From assembly GCA_947095585.1 (NCBI GenBank), contig OX352763.1, forward strand, positions 99,861,908 to 99,925,907: DNA of 64,000 nucleotides. Reading direction: 5' to 3'. Below the pieces are notes generated by a model that was given only the letters and a program-made list of their open reading frames with translations, was not told the origin of the DNA and did no database searches. The DNA comes from Nephrocerus scutellatus (lineage: Eukaryota > Arthropoda > Insecta > Diptera > Pipunculidae). Position numbers and translations under genes: made by a program. Positions 32,255 to 42,269 of the stretch are shown here, in pieces; within the stretch, counting starts at the first letter, position 1; every line of letters begins with the position of its first letter.

Positions 32255-32535
32255 GAAATGTACACGCCGTACAAATACTCTTATTAGTATTGCGGACTCC
32301 ATGCACTTATCTATTGCACGATGACGATGGCCAGGGCACCTAGCTCGCATTAGTGAAGAGGACAGTGCTTTACGGTAGGACTTACAGAACACGTCAGCTA
32401 GACAGGCCAAGCCTACGCTGGAAGTAGGCCATAGACCAGAACGCCCAGAGTTTCGGGATGACATTAGATCACATTCAGAGCCTGCTGAGACCGAACCGTA
32501 TACGTAAAGGCAAATGGTGATGGTTAAGAAGGTAA
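32255..32535 (+). pseudogene. LINE C-terminal (WxGHLAR) fragment
   Basis: Plus-strand frame RWPGHLARISEEDSALR at 32326-32376 matches the RWxGHLARM.ED motif near the end of RTE-, R2- and CR1-like ORFs. The following ~50 codons (RPERPEFRDDIRSHSEPAET) are in the position of the RGRPxxRWxDxVxxDL segment but are altered. It is a short dead fragment with no terminus defined. Confidence 0.55.
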
Positions 32536-32539
32536 GAAT

Positions 32540-33925
32540 ATTTAATCTTAACATAAAAGACTTCCGTACAATATTTCTTTGAAGTCATAAAACTCTTTGT
32601 ATTCAATTTCAATTTCGTATTCACAAATAAACATAAATATTTCAACAATAAGGAAATAAACAGCATTCAAAAGGATACCGAAATTTCTCCGTATGTGCCA
32701 TTATTCAAACGCCACGGCATCATAATTTGCTCTTCTTTCCAACTCCAACACCCGAAAATTTGCTCATAAGACTTATCAGACATTTATTAGGAAACAATAT
32801 TTTATTTATTACAAATTGTTTGCCATTAAAGATAATAAATGTTTGCAATGACACAGTCGCACGCACACGCTAATAAATTAATGTGTGTTGGAATGAATAT
32901 GAAGACAGGGCGCAACAACGCGAGGCAGCAGTTATGAACTTTTATCATCTTCCTGATAGTGTTTTGTGTGTGCATACAAAAACCGAGTCCTTTTACTCTA
33001 CCCAATATATCGTGGAGAACATTGTTCTGGAGAAGAGGGGAGAAAGAACTTAGCCTGAGGGCAAAAGTATTTCAATAAATTGCCATTTTCCATTTTACGC
33101 TAAAATATGAGAAGGCGGCGGGCTCATGTGCAAAATTGCAGTAGCGTTTCCAAGGTGAAAATTGCTCACAAACACAGCCACACAGAACTAAGAACAGGTA
33201 ACACCTTTTAACAATGCCGCAGAGCTAAGACTTCGTTACTTTCGTTACTACCCCAATAAAATTGTATCTTAATGTCATCGCGCGTAGATTTACAACGGAA
33301 GTGCGCGGTTTGTGGTATACAGTATACCTACTCCCGGTCGCACCGCACAGTCTGATTCTGTGTAAGAGTCATTAGTTTCGCTATTGAATTCTTAAATTTT
33401 TTACAATAAAATTTTATACCACTGCCACGGCATCTTAAAATTTAATATCAGTCTGCGATAATTGGAAGATTTGGTAGATTAGACAATAACAGAAGAAATT
33501 GATTTCAATAATTTCGGAGCAAATTTTGAACAGGTGGAAGCACACTATGTATAGAATAAAATAATTCTTCTGTTTTGCTTACAGTTGCGTTATTTCATTA
33601 CTAGTTGTTAACCCCGGCGATACCCGAAACCCCACAACCCCCAACACCAAGACACCGTTTGGACCCACTTAAAGCTAAAATAACAGCTTTTTTATTTTGT
33701 GGAGATGTTGCAGGACTTTACCACGGCATATTAGCAAAGGGTCGTCGGTGCTTAGAGTATGCTCAGGATGGGTAATGTCTTCGTACTTGCGACCCGAAGT
33801 GGAGCACTGGTACTTAGAACCTCTTTATGAGCAAGTCTTTGTATTTAGTGTTTCATTTCATAAAATACTACAGGTCTGTGTAAGGAACAGACGGGAATTT
33901 TGTATTCCAAAGGCCTTGAATCCTA
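32540..33925. other. No gene recognised
   Basis: Mixed sequence. A 79-codon frame at 33697-33936 runs opposite to the GC-rich repeat-like segment that follows and is not supported. Confidence 0.4.
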
Positions 33926-33929
33926 GTGG

Positions 33930-34370
33930 CAAATGATGGGGTTCGCGGCTCCGGACGAATGTGCTGCCAGGGTCTGCTTTTGCAATCGCCCAGGCACTCA
34001 TTCTTAGAGAGCTGAGTCCCTTGATGCCTGACCTCACCAAAGTTGCATTTTGGTACCGCGGGAATTGTCCGTACTCACAGAGAACAAGGCCGGCCGTAAG
34101 GCTCGACCAGTCTGAGGACAATTGTGGTTGAGGACCCAGCTCGTTCTGGGGATGCAACGCGGGGGCTGTGGTTTACTACCCAAATGCGGGTAGAGCACTA
34201 GCATGGTAACATCAGCCCCCAAGCTGATCTTGGTAGATCTTTGGTGCATCAGTATCCTTCCTGATGTTACCGGTGCGATAATGCGCTCTCTGTGGAGTTG
34301 CATAGATCAACCGGTTGTCGAAAAACCAAAGATCGGCAAAGATTTAAGATGGGTCCTGCTCTACCCATTG
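33930..34370 (-). other. GC-rich segment, probable retrotransposon leader
   Basis: Markedly more GC-rich than its surroundings and open in two minus-strand frames (34303-34034 and 34157-33858). It lies just beyond the 3' end of an R1-like LINE. The composition and double-open character resemble LINE 5' leaders, but no domain is recognisable and no partner copy exists in the window. Confidence 0.3.
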
Positions 34371-34514
34371 AGTTAATACTGGCACATCAGTCTATGATGG
34401 ACGTTGATTGTCGTATAACTAATCCAAGTCCGAAGAGGACCGTGGGGTAAACCATTCAATGGAGGTATCCACGTAAATCCAATGACACTTCTTGACCCAA
34501 AATTGTAGCCTACA

Positions 34515-35632
34515 ATCCTGTATATATGATGATGATGATGATGAAAAGGGGTATCTACCAATAGCACTGCGACCCCTATGGATATATTGCGCTCCCCATA
34601 ACTAGTGCTATGGACACAGTGCATGCCCGTCCCTATAGCACCACTCCAAACAAATGTCTCAAAAGAACATAATCATATGGTGTGGGTTCAGTGCATGCCG
34701 TACAGACTCCGAGATCGCGTGAGTTTCCATGTTGTCTCTCCTATGTCGAATCGTTGCTCCGCATTCATTGAGAAGGTGCCGCGGGGCTTACTCCGCTTCC
34801 CCATAAAGCTTACAGCTACCATCCTCATCTAGTTTTAATTTCTTTAGGTGCACTTCCAGTCTACAATGTCCTGTTAGGAAACCCGTAATGACTCTTACAT
34901 TACTTCTTTTAAGTCCCAATATCGAGCGAGACCTCTTTGGGTCATAGCTTTGCTTGTCGTAGGCCTACGAGATTTTCCCATTTTACGAAAGAAGCTGCCT
35001 TACGTATTCTGTGTATCTCCTCCCGCATTATGCGGTACTATATGCCACAGAATGGTTCTGCCTCTGCTAGTCGCTGAAATAGTTCATCTACGAGGATGGT
35101 CAAAAAAAGGATGGAAAGTACCCCTCTTGTGGATATCCTCTTATTGTGCTCACCATAATGGTTTCATCCCCGACTATGGTTTCCGCTATTCTGGTACTCA
35201 GCAAATCCACTTAGTGATTGTGCTGTCTACGTTCTTTCTCTCCAGAGCAATTCTAATCGCCTCATGAGATGCCTTGTCGATTGCTCCTACGATATCTAGG
35301 AAAGCGCATAGCGCGATTTTCCTACTGGCAAGGAACCCCACTATACATTCCGTCAGCTTCCACAATGCGGTCTCCGTAGATCTGCGCACTCCGTACGCAT
35401 GATGACCTGGAGTCTAGTGGTTCTCTTTCCAGTACTTCCGACCTTATGTAATTGTCGATAACATTTTCGATAGTCTTTAGGACGAACGAAGTTAGGCTAA
35501 TTGATCTGTAGAACTTAGGATGGGTGGGATCTTTTTTCCCCACTTTCGGTACTAATACCTCCTTTGCCCTTCTCCAGCTTGTCGGTATATACCCGAGTGC
35601 TAAACTGCTTCTAAATATTCTTAAGAGGTGTG
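34515..35632 (-). mobile_element. R1-like LINE, internally deleted
   Basis: Minus strand from 35632: HLLRIFRSSLALGYIPTSWR, VPKVGKKDPTHPKFYRSISL (finger motifs), then RRSTETALWKLTECIVGFLA and LCAFLDIVGAIDKASHEAI (motif A; AFD altered to AID), TIRGYPQEGYFP at 35130-35100 in the place of motif B (RGCPQGGVLSP). It then jumps to SNVRVITGFLTGHCRLEVHL near 34900, the zinc-knuckle C-terminus. Motif C, thumb and everything to the C-terminus are deleted. The 3' side ends at a (CAT)n run, seen as GATGATGATGATGATG at 34527-34541. Confidence 0.75.
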
Positions 35633-35639
35633 GAAGGAG

Positions 35640-36086
35640 AAGAAGAAGGACGGCTCAATTTGTATGGGACATAGTGGTAGACTTGCTGAAGCTTGAAGCT
35701 ATACTCAGAGCTACACAGATAAAATAGTCATCTTGACAAAAGCGAATTTTGAGAAATTGTTATGTGATACAACCTTGAACGGTTTAAACATAACAAGCAA
35801 ATGGTGCTAAGAAGTCGGACTCAGGGTAAATCCGAGTAAGACCTTTTCCCTTCAATAAAGAAAGAAAGCTCTATATTAGTTACCCTACATCTGGAAAGCA
35901 AGTTAAAGGATACTTAGCTACATTTGAGCATGGTAGGACACATAACGAACGCTAAGGTAAGAATAAAGTGAACTCCCATACCAGACAGATTCCGCTAGCA
36001 AGCATGCCATGTAATAATATATTGCCAAAGCTTGACTTAAAGTTAAAATGCGCTGACTTCAGCGTAGAATAGAAGTACATGAGACA
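35640..36086 (+). pseudogene. R1-like LINE palm/thumb fragment, opposite strand
   Basis: Plus-strand frames read FVWDIVVDLLKLEAI, a degraded YADD/VIL region (DKIVILTKANFEKLLCD-like at 35720-35765), then LNGLNITSKWC and EVGLRVNPSKTF. This is the LLWxIVVDxLL...YADD...KWCxxxGLxVNPxKT order of R1-like RTs. It begins within 10 bp of the minus-strand R1-like copy, giving a head-to-head junction near 35635. It ends at the Tc1 insertion. Confidence 0.65.
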
Positions 36087-36088
36087 TA

Positions 36089-36319
36089 CAGTCCGTAACA
36101 TTTGGATAGCCTCAGACATATTTTTTCTTAAAATCACTTATTTTTGGTACGTTCTTGATGTTTACCTTCAGTTTTGAATAATGAGAAACAAGGTAAGACT
36201 GACTCGTTGAGATTAAGAGAAGTACTAACTGTTTTCTTAAAGTTAACGGAATTTTCTGAGTTGATTTTGTTTGAGGTCACTCAAATGTGCATTTTTTATT
36301 GTGACAGTAGAATAGCCTC
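36089..36319 (+). repeat. Tc1-like left terminal inverted repeat
   Basis: 231 bp arm ending GACAGTAGAATAGCCTCA. It has a 4-5 bp CACTC insertion near 36282 relative to the right arm. Transposase binding sites are expected at the outer end and near the inner end in this TIR class. Confidence 0.9.
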
Positions 36320-36433
36320 AATTAACTTTGTTCTACAGTACGAGCGAATATTTGTCAGCGTGAGCATCGAAAAGCAGTAGTGAAGTGATAAACAGTTTTT
36401 TTTTTGTGATTTTGGTTGCTTTAAAATATTAAA

Positions 36434-37430
36434 ATGGGTAGACAAAGTTCATTGACTGCAACGGAAATAGCCAAAAACGATGCCTATCATGAGCAAGGTC
36501 TTTCTAATCGCGCTATAGCTCAGAAAATAAATCGAATTCCAAAATTTATAAATAATTATTTAAAAAATCCATTATTGTACAGAAAAAGCTATAAAGGACG
36601 TACTTCAACAGTTCTTACTGACCATGACAAGCGGACAATTATACGACTGGCTTCCAATTCTACCCAGTCTTTGAACAAGATAAGACACGAAGCTGGATTA
36701 GAAGTTAGCCGAATGACAATTAGCAGAGTTATTAAAAATGCTGGATACTTGAAACGCCTGAAGCTGAAGAAAAAACCACCACTCAATGCTCTTCGAAAAC
36801 TGCAGTGGCTCAATTTCGCACGACAGCACATTATATGGAATACCGAAGGCAACAGTCAGTCAAACGATTGGCGAAAAGTGATATTTTCAGACGAAAAATA
36901 GTTCAACTTAGACGGGAAAAACTTAGAGGAAAAAAGAAAAACTGTTTTTGGATCGCCATCATAGCCGCGTGTGAGGCGTTATGGTATGGGGCTCGATATC
37001 GTTTTATGGCACAATTGATTTAGTCTTTGTAAGCTGTAAAATGACAGCGACTTACTATAAAACTATATTGGAAACAGCTTTACCTCAGTTTCAAAATACT
37101 TTTGGACCTCTGCCGAGTATTTTCCATCAGGACAATGCGCCGATTCATACAGCTGGCATTATTAAGACGTGGTTGCAAAGCCAAAATATACAGCAACTAC
37201 CCTGGCCACCATACTCGCCAGACCTGAACATCATTGAAAATGTATGGGGCTGGCTAGCGCGCACTGATTATGAAGGTGGGAAACAGTATGCAAGTAAAGA
37301 GGACTTAATTGAAGGCATTAAAGCGGCCTGGACGAATATTTCATTACATTACTTGAATTCTCTGTATGAATCCTTAAAAGATCGCAATTTTGAGGTAATT
37401 AAAATAAGGGAGAATGTACAAAGTACTTAA
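36434..37430 (+). pseudogene. Tc1-like DDE transposase, disabled
   Basis: ATG at 36434. Residues 1-60 form a helix-turn-helix (LTATEIAKNDAYHEQGLSNR, IAQKINRI), a second paired-like HTH follows (SRMTISRVIKNAGYLK), then VIFSDEK with the first catalytic Asp. A TAG at 36899-36901 replaces the next codon. After a frameshift and a TGA just before VMVWGSISFYG (36975), the second half gives FHQDNAPIHTA (second Asp) and WPPYSPDLNIIENVWG (third acidic residue, E, 34 residues on). About 332 codons in total, normal for Tc1. Dead, but repaired by few changes, so not ancient. Confidence 0.93.
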
Positions 37431-37488
37431 ATTATCTTGTTATCTTGTAAAAACATAAAATAAAAGTAAATTTACTATTACAAATACA

Positions 37489-37717
37489 GTGAGGCTATTC
37501 TACTGTTACAATAAAGAATGCACATTTTACCTCAAACAAAACTAACTCAGAAAATTCAGTTAACTTTACGAAAACAGTTAGTACTTCTCTTAATCTCAAC
37601 GGCTCAGTCTTACCTTATCTCTCATTATTCAAAACTGAAGGTAAACATCAAGAACATACCAAAAATAAGTGATTTTAAGAAAAAATATGTCTGAGTCTAT
37701 CCAAATGTTACGGAGTG
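37489..37717 (-). repeat. Tc1-like right terminal inverted repeat
   Basis: Complement of the left arm, from TGAGGCTATTCTACTGT to CCAAATGTTACGGAGTG. Differences from the left arm are scattered single bases, so the two arms have begun to diverge. Confidence 0.9.
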
Positions 37718-37719
37718 TA

Positions 37720-38762
37720 TATTGGTCATTAGCAGGAACAGCCAAGCGCAATATGTGTCTATGTTGATTGCTTAAAAAAATTTAAAAATGTTAATGATGG
37801 GTAGCAGAATATTTTAAACTCATTACATCAGGATTTTAAAATATCCAAAAGTGAGAATCATTTCTTTAAAAAAGATGATTCAACTGAAAAAGGTCTTATG
37901 TTAAAAATTAAGATAAAGAAAATTTTTGGTCTGTAAAAAGATAACTTTTTGAAAAAGACTGACTACAAAGGGAGAGAAAAATACAGTACATACTCATTAA
38001 ATGTGCTGTTCGGTCTTGGACTATGCAAATAACTAATTTGTTTGTCCGCATCTTCCTGTCGGAGAAGAGTTAATTAGTGGATTAGCCAGTTTTCCAATTT
38101 GTACCATACGAGTTTATAAGCAAGAAAGAAAATGGAATAGTGATCTTAAGACAAGTGGCGAATGAAGTCGCATTCTTTAAATCCTGGGTAAAAGTTTAAT
38201 TATTTGCCTGACCTTTATACTCGTATACCCGAAAAATGTCACAATCTAATTTATAGATGTCTGAGAAAAGAACATCCCATAAATCAAACTGAGCTAATTT
38301 TATTAAGGATTTGAGTACGGGCATTTAAAAACCCTCTAAGCAACTTTTGGAAATATTCCAAATGGATAAATGTACTTAAACTAACACGCTTTGCAGTTAT
38401 GTCTACGTCCTGCCTTCTGAAACTACGAATACGAGTATCTTTGTTTAAATGTTACTTTAGAGTCCTGTTTGAGAAAACGTTTGGTATACGTGTGTGTGTG
38501 TATCTTTTATTTCATTATCCCAATTTCTACCAAGTTGTACTCATAGTCATACTTAAACTTCTGTGCGAAGTTAGTATAATAATAATTATGAAGGACTTTA
38601 GAAATACGTGCGAACTGCACATCATCAAGTTCAATGGCACCTATGAGATGCTGATTTGAAGGAAGTCTCATCCAAACGCTTAAGTCAAATTAACACATAA
38701 TAGTAAAACTACCAAAATTAGCATTTATAACATGCTCGTTCAGTGTGGCCTTTATATGCAAT
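37720..38762. other. No gene recognised
   Basis: The first ~60 bp (VYWSLAGTAKRNMCLC on the plus strand) may continue the R1-like fragment cut by the Tc1 insertion. The rest is AT-rich with no recognisable feature; an 86-codon frame at 38399-38659 is unsupported. Confidence 0.35.
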
Positions 38763-38851
38763 GAATAAACCCTTTTTTTATAATTTGCGGACTCGAAAAG
38801 GGATTCACACCCTTATTATTGTTCGGCTATATGCTTGGCACAGCGTGGGCA

Positions 38852-39244
38852 TTAAGGAAAAGAAGAAGAAAAGAGGAGATGTCTATGAGCTTGTGTTTTG
38901 AATGCCTGTGGATCATAGTGATGTGGAAAGATAGAGCTTAGCAGAGCATTCCACATATGTGTTGTACGGCTGAAGAACGAATCCCTGAACTTAACTACAC
39001 GTCCGAAGATGGGCTTAAGGGTAAACTTATAAGCATTTAGAACGCCACGAGTATTGCGGGTAAATTCAAGGAGAGGTGGCATGCAACTGGCTATTCCTCT
39101 TGAGCACCGCTGGTGAAAAAAGAGATAAAAGAGTAACAAGCAGGAGACGTTCCTGCGGTGTTCAAGCGAATCTATTGATTTCGAAATGTTTTCGTCACCG
39201 ATAAGTCTTATCGCACGGTTTTGTATTCTATCTAGCTGATGCAA
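38852..39244 (-). pseudogene. Jockey/CR1-like C-terminal region
   Basis: 130-codon frame: LDRIQNRAIRLIGDENISKS, IDSLEHRRNVSCLLLFYLFF, then FSRTTHMWNALLSSIFPHHY and FKTQAHRHLL near the end, the FxxRxxxxWNxLPxxIF...FKxxxxxHL signature that closes jockey- and CR1-like ORFs (WNALLS here for WNxLPS). It matches plus-strand fragments at 19030-19120. Confidence 0.85.
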
Positions 39245-39250
39245 GGTGGT

Positions 39251-40178
39251 TTAAGGTGCACCAGACCAAATCTGATAATTGTACAAATGTTTAGGGCGAA
39301 TAAAAGCCTTGTAGATAGAAGCCAGATCAGAGGGAGTGAAATATTTCTTGCAACGGGTTAGAAAACCTAAACATTTCGCAGCAATTTTGGTGATGGTCAT
39401 GTCTGGGTCGCATGAGAAGCTGAGAGTGCTGTCGTCATCGAAAAAGTCGATTGGATTAGAAGTCACAGATAAGAGATCATTAATTAAAATGAGAAAGAGT
39501 GCTGGGGACAAAACAGAGCCCTGGGGAACGCCAGCTTTTATGTAATGTATCTCAGATATGAAACCGTCCAATACAACTTGAATTGAGCGATCCAAAAGAT
39601 AGCTTCTATTCAAATGAAGCTGTTTTTCGTCGACTCCATAAGCACGCATTTTGGACAAAAGAGCTTGAAGCCACACTCTGACAAAAGCTTTGGAAATATC
39701 GAGCGCAACAGCTTAGCTTTGACCAAATTGATGCAAAGACCGATTCCACTGTTCGGTGAGATATACCATCAAATTGCCAATGAAATCCGTACTGCTGTTC
39801 GCTAAGGATTTCGTTGGTTTCAAGATATTTCATGAGCTGAAAATTGATCAGCGTTTCCATGGCCTTGAAAGGAATGGATGTAAGTGCTATGGGTAGGTAC
39901 GAAGAAGGAGACGACGGCTCGCCTTTTTTGGGTATGGGCTGGACAAAGGCTGTGTTCCAACTTCTCGGGAAGAGTCCAGAAGAATAGGATAGATGAAAAA
40001 GCTTACGCAATGGTAATGCCAGCTTGGAAGAACACCACTTCAGAACTAATGGGGAAATACCATCTGGCCCAGCGGATTTGCGAATATTGAGATCGTTTAA
40101 AACTCTATCAACTGCACGAGTACGAATGAAGATCTGTCTCATATAGTTTTCAATACTTGGAGGTGCAGGCGGCATCAA
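39251..40178 (-). pseudogene. Jockey/CR1-like reverse transcriptase
   Basis: Two main frames. 40178-39606: VDRVLNDLNIRKSAGPDGIS, FPRSWNTAFVQPIPKKGEPS, LPIALTSIPFKAMETLINFQ, ILSEQQYGFHW; motif A region frameshifted (near 39700). 39676-39251: HYIKAGVPQGSVLSPALFLI (motif B) and NPIDFFDDDSTLSFS, where FADDS-type motif C reads FDDD. It then jumps directly to AAKCLGFLTRCKKYFTP, so the thumb is deleted. Copy 2 retains that thumb segment. Confidence 0.85.
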
Positions 40179-41100
40179 TGCACAATTAGAAACGTGGAGC
40201 TAGCTGAAAAATGTGCAGCAAACAGGTTGGCTTTGTCTTTAGAGTTAACAACTGGAGTGTTATTATAAATGACCATTGGAATTGACGACGAGGCTGTATT
40301 TTTGATTCTATTCGCGAATGACCAAAAATTTTTACTACCTTTGGCACATTGTATAGTATTTTTTGCCTCAATTATTGGTCGTAGGAAAATTTCAATCACT
40401 AAAGATGAGCATTGCAATAATTTCTGGCTCGTTTTGTTTTCTTTGTAAAACTGAAAGCATACCTCTCTTATCCTAGAAGCCTCTTTACAGCTCGAGTCGT
40501 ACCATCCATCTTCCTTTGGTTTGATAGACTTATTCCTGAAAGGGATAATCTTGCTCATACCAATAAGAATGATGTTTGTGATTGCATCAGCGGCGGCATC
40601 CACGTTGCTATCGCGAAACAATAGCGACCAGTTAATTCACCCAAAGAAGTTGTTAAGGCCCAATTGGCTTTCTCGTATTGCCATACTGTTTTTTTTTTTG
40701 GGAGTTTTTTCTCTAGCTGCGTGGTTTATTAACGAGAAATAAGCTGATACAACACAATGCTCAGACGAGCCTAGAGACGATAACACATTGACGGAGTATT
40801 TATCAGGACGAGAGGTAAAAAACAAGTCAAGGGTTTTTGCGGAATGATTTGCAATTTCAGTTATTCTTGTAGGCTCATTTACAAGCTGAGTAAGGTGATT
40901 AAACTCAGCGAACAACTCAACATCCCTTCCTACCGGTGTTCCCTGGCCAGAATTGCGAAGCCTACCAGAATTGTGTACATGGAAATCGGCCGAAATAACG
41001 AGTTCAGTATTATTATGCTTTGTGGCAATTCTTGCAATAAAATCAGACAGTTCAGTAAACTCGTGAGGAGTTGAAACTCTGTCTAAGTTGGGGCCTCTTT
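40175..41100 (-). pseudogene. Jockey/CR1-like endonuclease and linker
   Basis: ELVISADFHVHNSG at about 41015-40975 is the GDFNxH motif with G and N altered. LVNEPTRITEIANHSAKTLD and VNVLSSLGSSEHCVVSAYFS follow, with the catalytic SDH changed to SEH. The linker at 40621-40175 has DGWYDSSCKEASRIREVCFQ and KGSKNFWSFANRIKNTASSS. Both key endonuclease motifs are damaged here but kept in copy 2. Confidence 0.82.
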
Positions 41101-41150
41101 AAAGAAAGCAGTAGTGAATGTTGCGCCCTTGCACCATTACTCTCAGGCAT

Positions 41151-41698
41151 CTTTATTCTTCTTTATGTCCTGTATCCCCTTGTGGGTCCTAGGGCCTCTA
41201 TTACAACACTTCCGTCGTTGGATGGTTGTGCCTATTGGTTCCTGACCCGTTATCTGAAAAAAATGTTCGTTAGAGATACGGTTAGGCCTGAAAACCCTTA
41301 AGATGTTCCGTAGGCACCTATTTACGAATGTTTGTAATCTTTTTGTGATAGTAGCACAGATTAAACATTTGAGCGGAACAGTCGCAGCTTGGTGTTTAAG
41401 CTGATCACATTGCTTCGCCATATCATGGACATCATTTAAAACACTGATTTTGCTTTGCCGATTCGGTTAACAATGTCCTGTTCGGTTTCACCTTCGGTCG
41501 AGACAATACTCCCAAGATATTGGAAACTCTCTACTCTCTCTACCGGCTGTCCAGCAATGTTAACATGAGTAACTGAGTTAGTGCCGAGGTTGATGATTTT
41601 GGTTTTGGCAGTATTAACCTTCAAACCCGCAACATTTGCCTCCCTCTTCACATTTGTAGTCATTTGGTGCAGCTCCATAATTCTATGTGAGAGTGAGT
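41151..41698 (-). mobile_element. RTE copy 2: 5'-truncated, 14 bp TSD, nested in the Jockey-like LINE
   Basis: TTACTCTCAGGCAT lies at 41137-41150 and 41699-41712, an exact 14 bp duplication. The insert is minus-oriented: LSHRIMELHQMTTN... at the 5' truncation (41698), KTKIINLGTNSVTHVNIAGQ, RVESFQYLGSIVSTEG, then the 3' end GGACCCACAAGGGGATACAGG-ACATAAAGAAG. Compared with the full copy it lacks ~35 bp (VLLYGCSTWKV) and ~235 bp (WQWIGHTLRK to the last 15 residues). The uninterrupted LINE sequence at 55900-55960 is the paralogous empty site. Confidence 0.95.
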
Positions 41699-41879
41699 TT
41701 ACTCTCAGGCATATGATATTAAATTCCGCATTGGAACATTGGCTTGATTGAGGCAAAAGTTTAAACGCAACATCACTACGGACATGAATTGCGAGCCCGC
41801 GTTTGCTCTATTCGTTTGTTTTCCTTACTGGTAGCTGGAAGCGTCCAAGAGTTACAGGGTGAGAAGTGATGTAAGGTTA

Positions 41880-42268
41880 AAAGTACGTCTCTTCGCATTA
41901 AAACGCTACGTCCGCCGCAGGGGTTGAAAATAGACCCCAAATACGATTTTTTTACGAAATTAACAAAGAATTTACCCCTTTAAGTGTTTGCCACTTAAAC
42001 GGATACACCCTGTATATACTTCTCTTTTAATTCGCTTTACCGCGATTTAAAAATTATATGTTTTAATTAAAAAAAATAAAAAACAAGAGTCCGCACTTCA
42101 CTAAGTGAATTATCTCGTTAGGCGCTCAAAAGTAAATTCTTCGAAAAGATCAACACTTCGCGTTATTTTGGTGACAGTTGTTGTATAAAAAAATTCCCAT
42201 TTATTCTCATCAATATGGCGAAAAGGTATCTCGCCGAGACACTTTTGGACATCATAATAAATGAGTTT
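41880..42268. other. No gene recognised
   Basis: AT-rich sequence between the Jockey-like LINE and the full RTE. Nothing recognised. Confidence 0.4.
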
Positions 42269-42269
42269 C

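Larger units (their letters stand above)
36089..37717 (+). mobile_element. Full-length Tc1-like transposon with ~230 bp TIRs
   Basis: Flanked by TA at 36087-36088 and 37718-37719. The left end starts CAGTCCGTAACATTTGG; the complement of the right end starts CACTCCGTAACATTTGG. The inverted repeat then runs about 229 bp (36089-36319 against 37489-37717), including AAAATCACTTATTTTTGG and TTAAGAGAAGTACTAACTG, with few differences. Total 1,629 bp. Long-TIR Tc1 elements of this size are known in flies (Paris, S and Minos types). The single transposase frame is broken. Confidence 0.95.
38765..41875 (-). mobile_element. Jockey/CR1-superfamily LINE, copy 1, with nested RTE
   Basis: Minus strand, with the 3' end near 38768 (poly(A), seen as TTTTTTTATAATTTG). 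The C-terminal region is at 39244-38852, RT at 40178-39251, linker and endonuclease at 41100-40175, more 5' sequence to about 41875, interrupted by an RTE insertion at 41151-41698. It matches copy 2 (53970-56085) along its length. Several frameshifts and an internal deletion after FxDD (near 39375) inactivate it. Confidence 0.88.
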
